This document shows positions 63,734 through 64,000 of a DNA stretch of 64,000 nucleotides, in pieces; positions within the stretch are counted from its first letter, which is position 1, and every line of letters begins with the position of its first letter. Source of the stretch: Streptomyces uncialis (GTDB lineage: Bacteria; Actinomycetota; Actinomycetes; Streptomycetales; Streptomycetaceae); contig NZ_CP109583.1 in NCBI RefSeq assembly GCF_036250755.1, positions 3,844,001 to 3,908,000 of the forward strand, in the 5' to 3' direction. A program made the translations under genes and the position numbers. Below the pieces are notes generated by a model that was given only the letters and a program-made list of their open reading frames with translations, did no database searches and was not told the origin of the DNA.

Positions 63734-64000
63734 TCAGAGGTTCTCGCGCTTCCACACGTTGACGTTCTGCCGCTTGGGCACGTCCACTGTCTTGTTGCTG
63801 TACGCGGTCCGCCAGGTGCACCGGCCCGTGTTGAAGGTCTTCTTGGTGACCTTGACCTTCTTGGAGGCGTGGTACATCCGGATGCGCTGCGTCTTGCCCC
63901 GGGCGATGTCCAGCGAGTACGACCAGGTCGACGCCTTGCTCCAGCCCCTGGTGTAGGAGCCTTCGAGGGAGGCGGTCATCTTGGCGACGATCGGACCGAT
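63734..64000 (-). CDS. C-terminal end of a probable secreted protein, cut by the right window edge
   Basis: 88 codons continue off the right edge, ending at the stop 63734-63736. The sequence ASLEGSYTRGWSKAST, GKTQRIRMYHASKKVKVTKK and VPKRQNVNVW resembles the C-terminal beta-rich part of small Streptomyces secreted proteins (DUF6426-like). The in-frame ATG at 63979 is internal, since the frame stays open upstream. Function unknown. Confidence 0.6.
   Translation of the reverse strand: MGPIVAKMTASLEGSYTRGWSKASTWSYSLDIARGKTQRIRMYHASKKVKVTKKTFNTGRCTWRTAYSNKTVDVPKRQNVNVWKRENL

Noticed and set aside
63561-63956. Plus-strand frame over the right-edge gene
   Set aside because: It overlaps a minus-strand frame with clear secreted-protein sequence and begins in the hairpin repeat.

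Overview
The window reads as chromosome of a high-GC actinomycete, almost certainly Streptomyces. Coding regions show GC-rich third positions, many starts are GTG behind GGAGG-like sites, and the gene families are typical of the genus: DUF397 and DUF5753 regulators, roadblock proteins, ECF and SigB-type sigma factors, and an imidazolonepropionase / urocanate hydratase pathway. I saw no tRNA, rRNA, CRISPR array or replication origin.

1-6.5 kb: a PAP2-type phosphatase runs off the left edge, divergent from a DprE2-like reductase. A 2'-5' RNA ligase-family protein and trpS follow on the minus strand. Next is an ECF sigma factor overlapping a membrane partner (possible anti-sigma), then an exported membrane protein. 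The motif GGAACC-N14-GGTGTACC occurs upstream of the sigma gene, upstream of the membrane protein, and on the minus strand near 800. It looks like the sigma factor's own promoter. 6.5-11.6 kb: glyA, preceded by a ZTP (pfl) riboswitch, is divergent from rocD. A YgiC-like ATP-grasp ligase with an upstream lipoprotein follows.

11.6-16.5 kb is a graveyard of mobile DNA: a frameshifted transporter cut by a Tn3-family transposase remnant, and an internally deleted tyrosine recombinase. Between them sit an AlkZ-like DNA glycosylase, an alpha/beta hydrolase and a WYL regulator, all intact. 16.5-19.7 kb holds a MocR regulator, an AhpD-like protein and an isocitrate lyase/PEP mutase-family protein.

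20-48 kb looks like a core block whose order resembles, as I recall it, the S. coelicolor region around SCO3050-SCO3070. It holds hutI, a RICIN-domain membrane protein, a SigB-type sigma factor with STAS and ATPase partners, a peptide transporter, a two-component system, GtrA, purK-purE, a dipeptidase, UDP-glucose dehydrogenase, an acyl-CoA dehydrogenase, a mannosyltransferase, PadR and DUF397 genes, and a Tat-exported TagC-like propeller. 48-52.5 kb carries hutU, an M20 amidohydrolase and hutF as a translationally coupled operon. hutI lies 27 kb away on the opposite strand. Inverting about 20.0-48.0 kb would rejoin it to hutF, and both junctions carry copies of one repeat family in opposite orientation.

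52.6-64 kb: a LysA-like decarboxylase, a roadblock/DUF4388-like cluster without a GTPase gene, an RpiR regulator, a small LuxR-type HTH protein, cystathionine beta-synthase, an SGNH esterase, and the end of a secreted protein that runs off the right edge. Short tandem arrays (8, 9, 12 and 38 bp) recur through the window, in spacers and in frame inside proteins.
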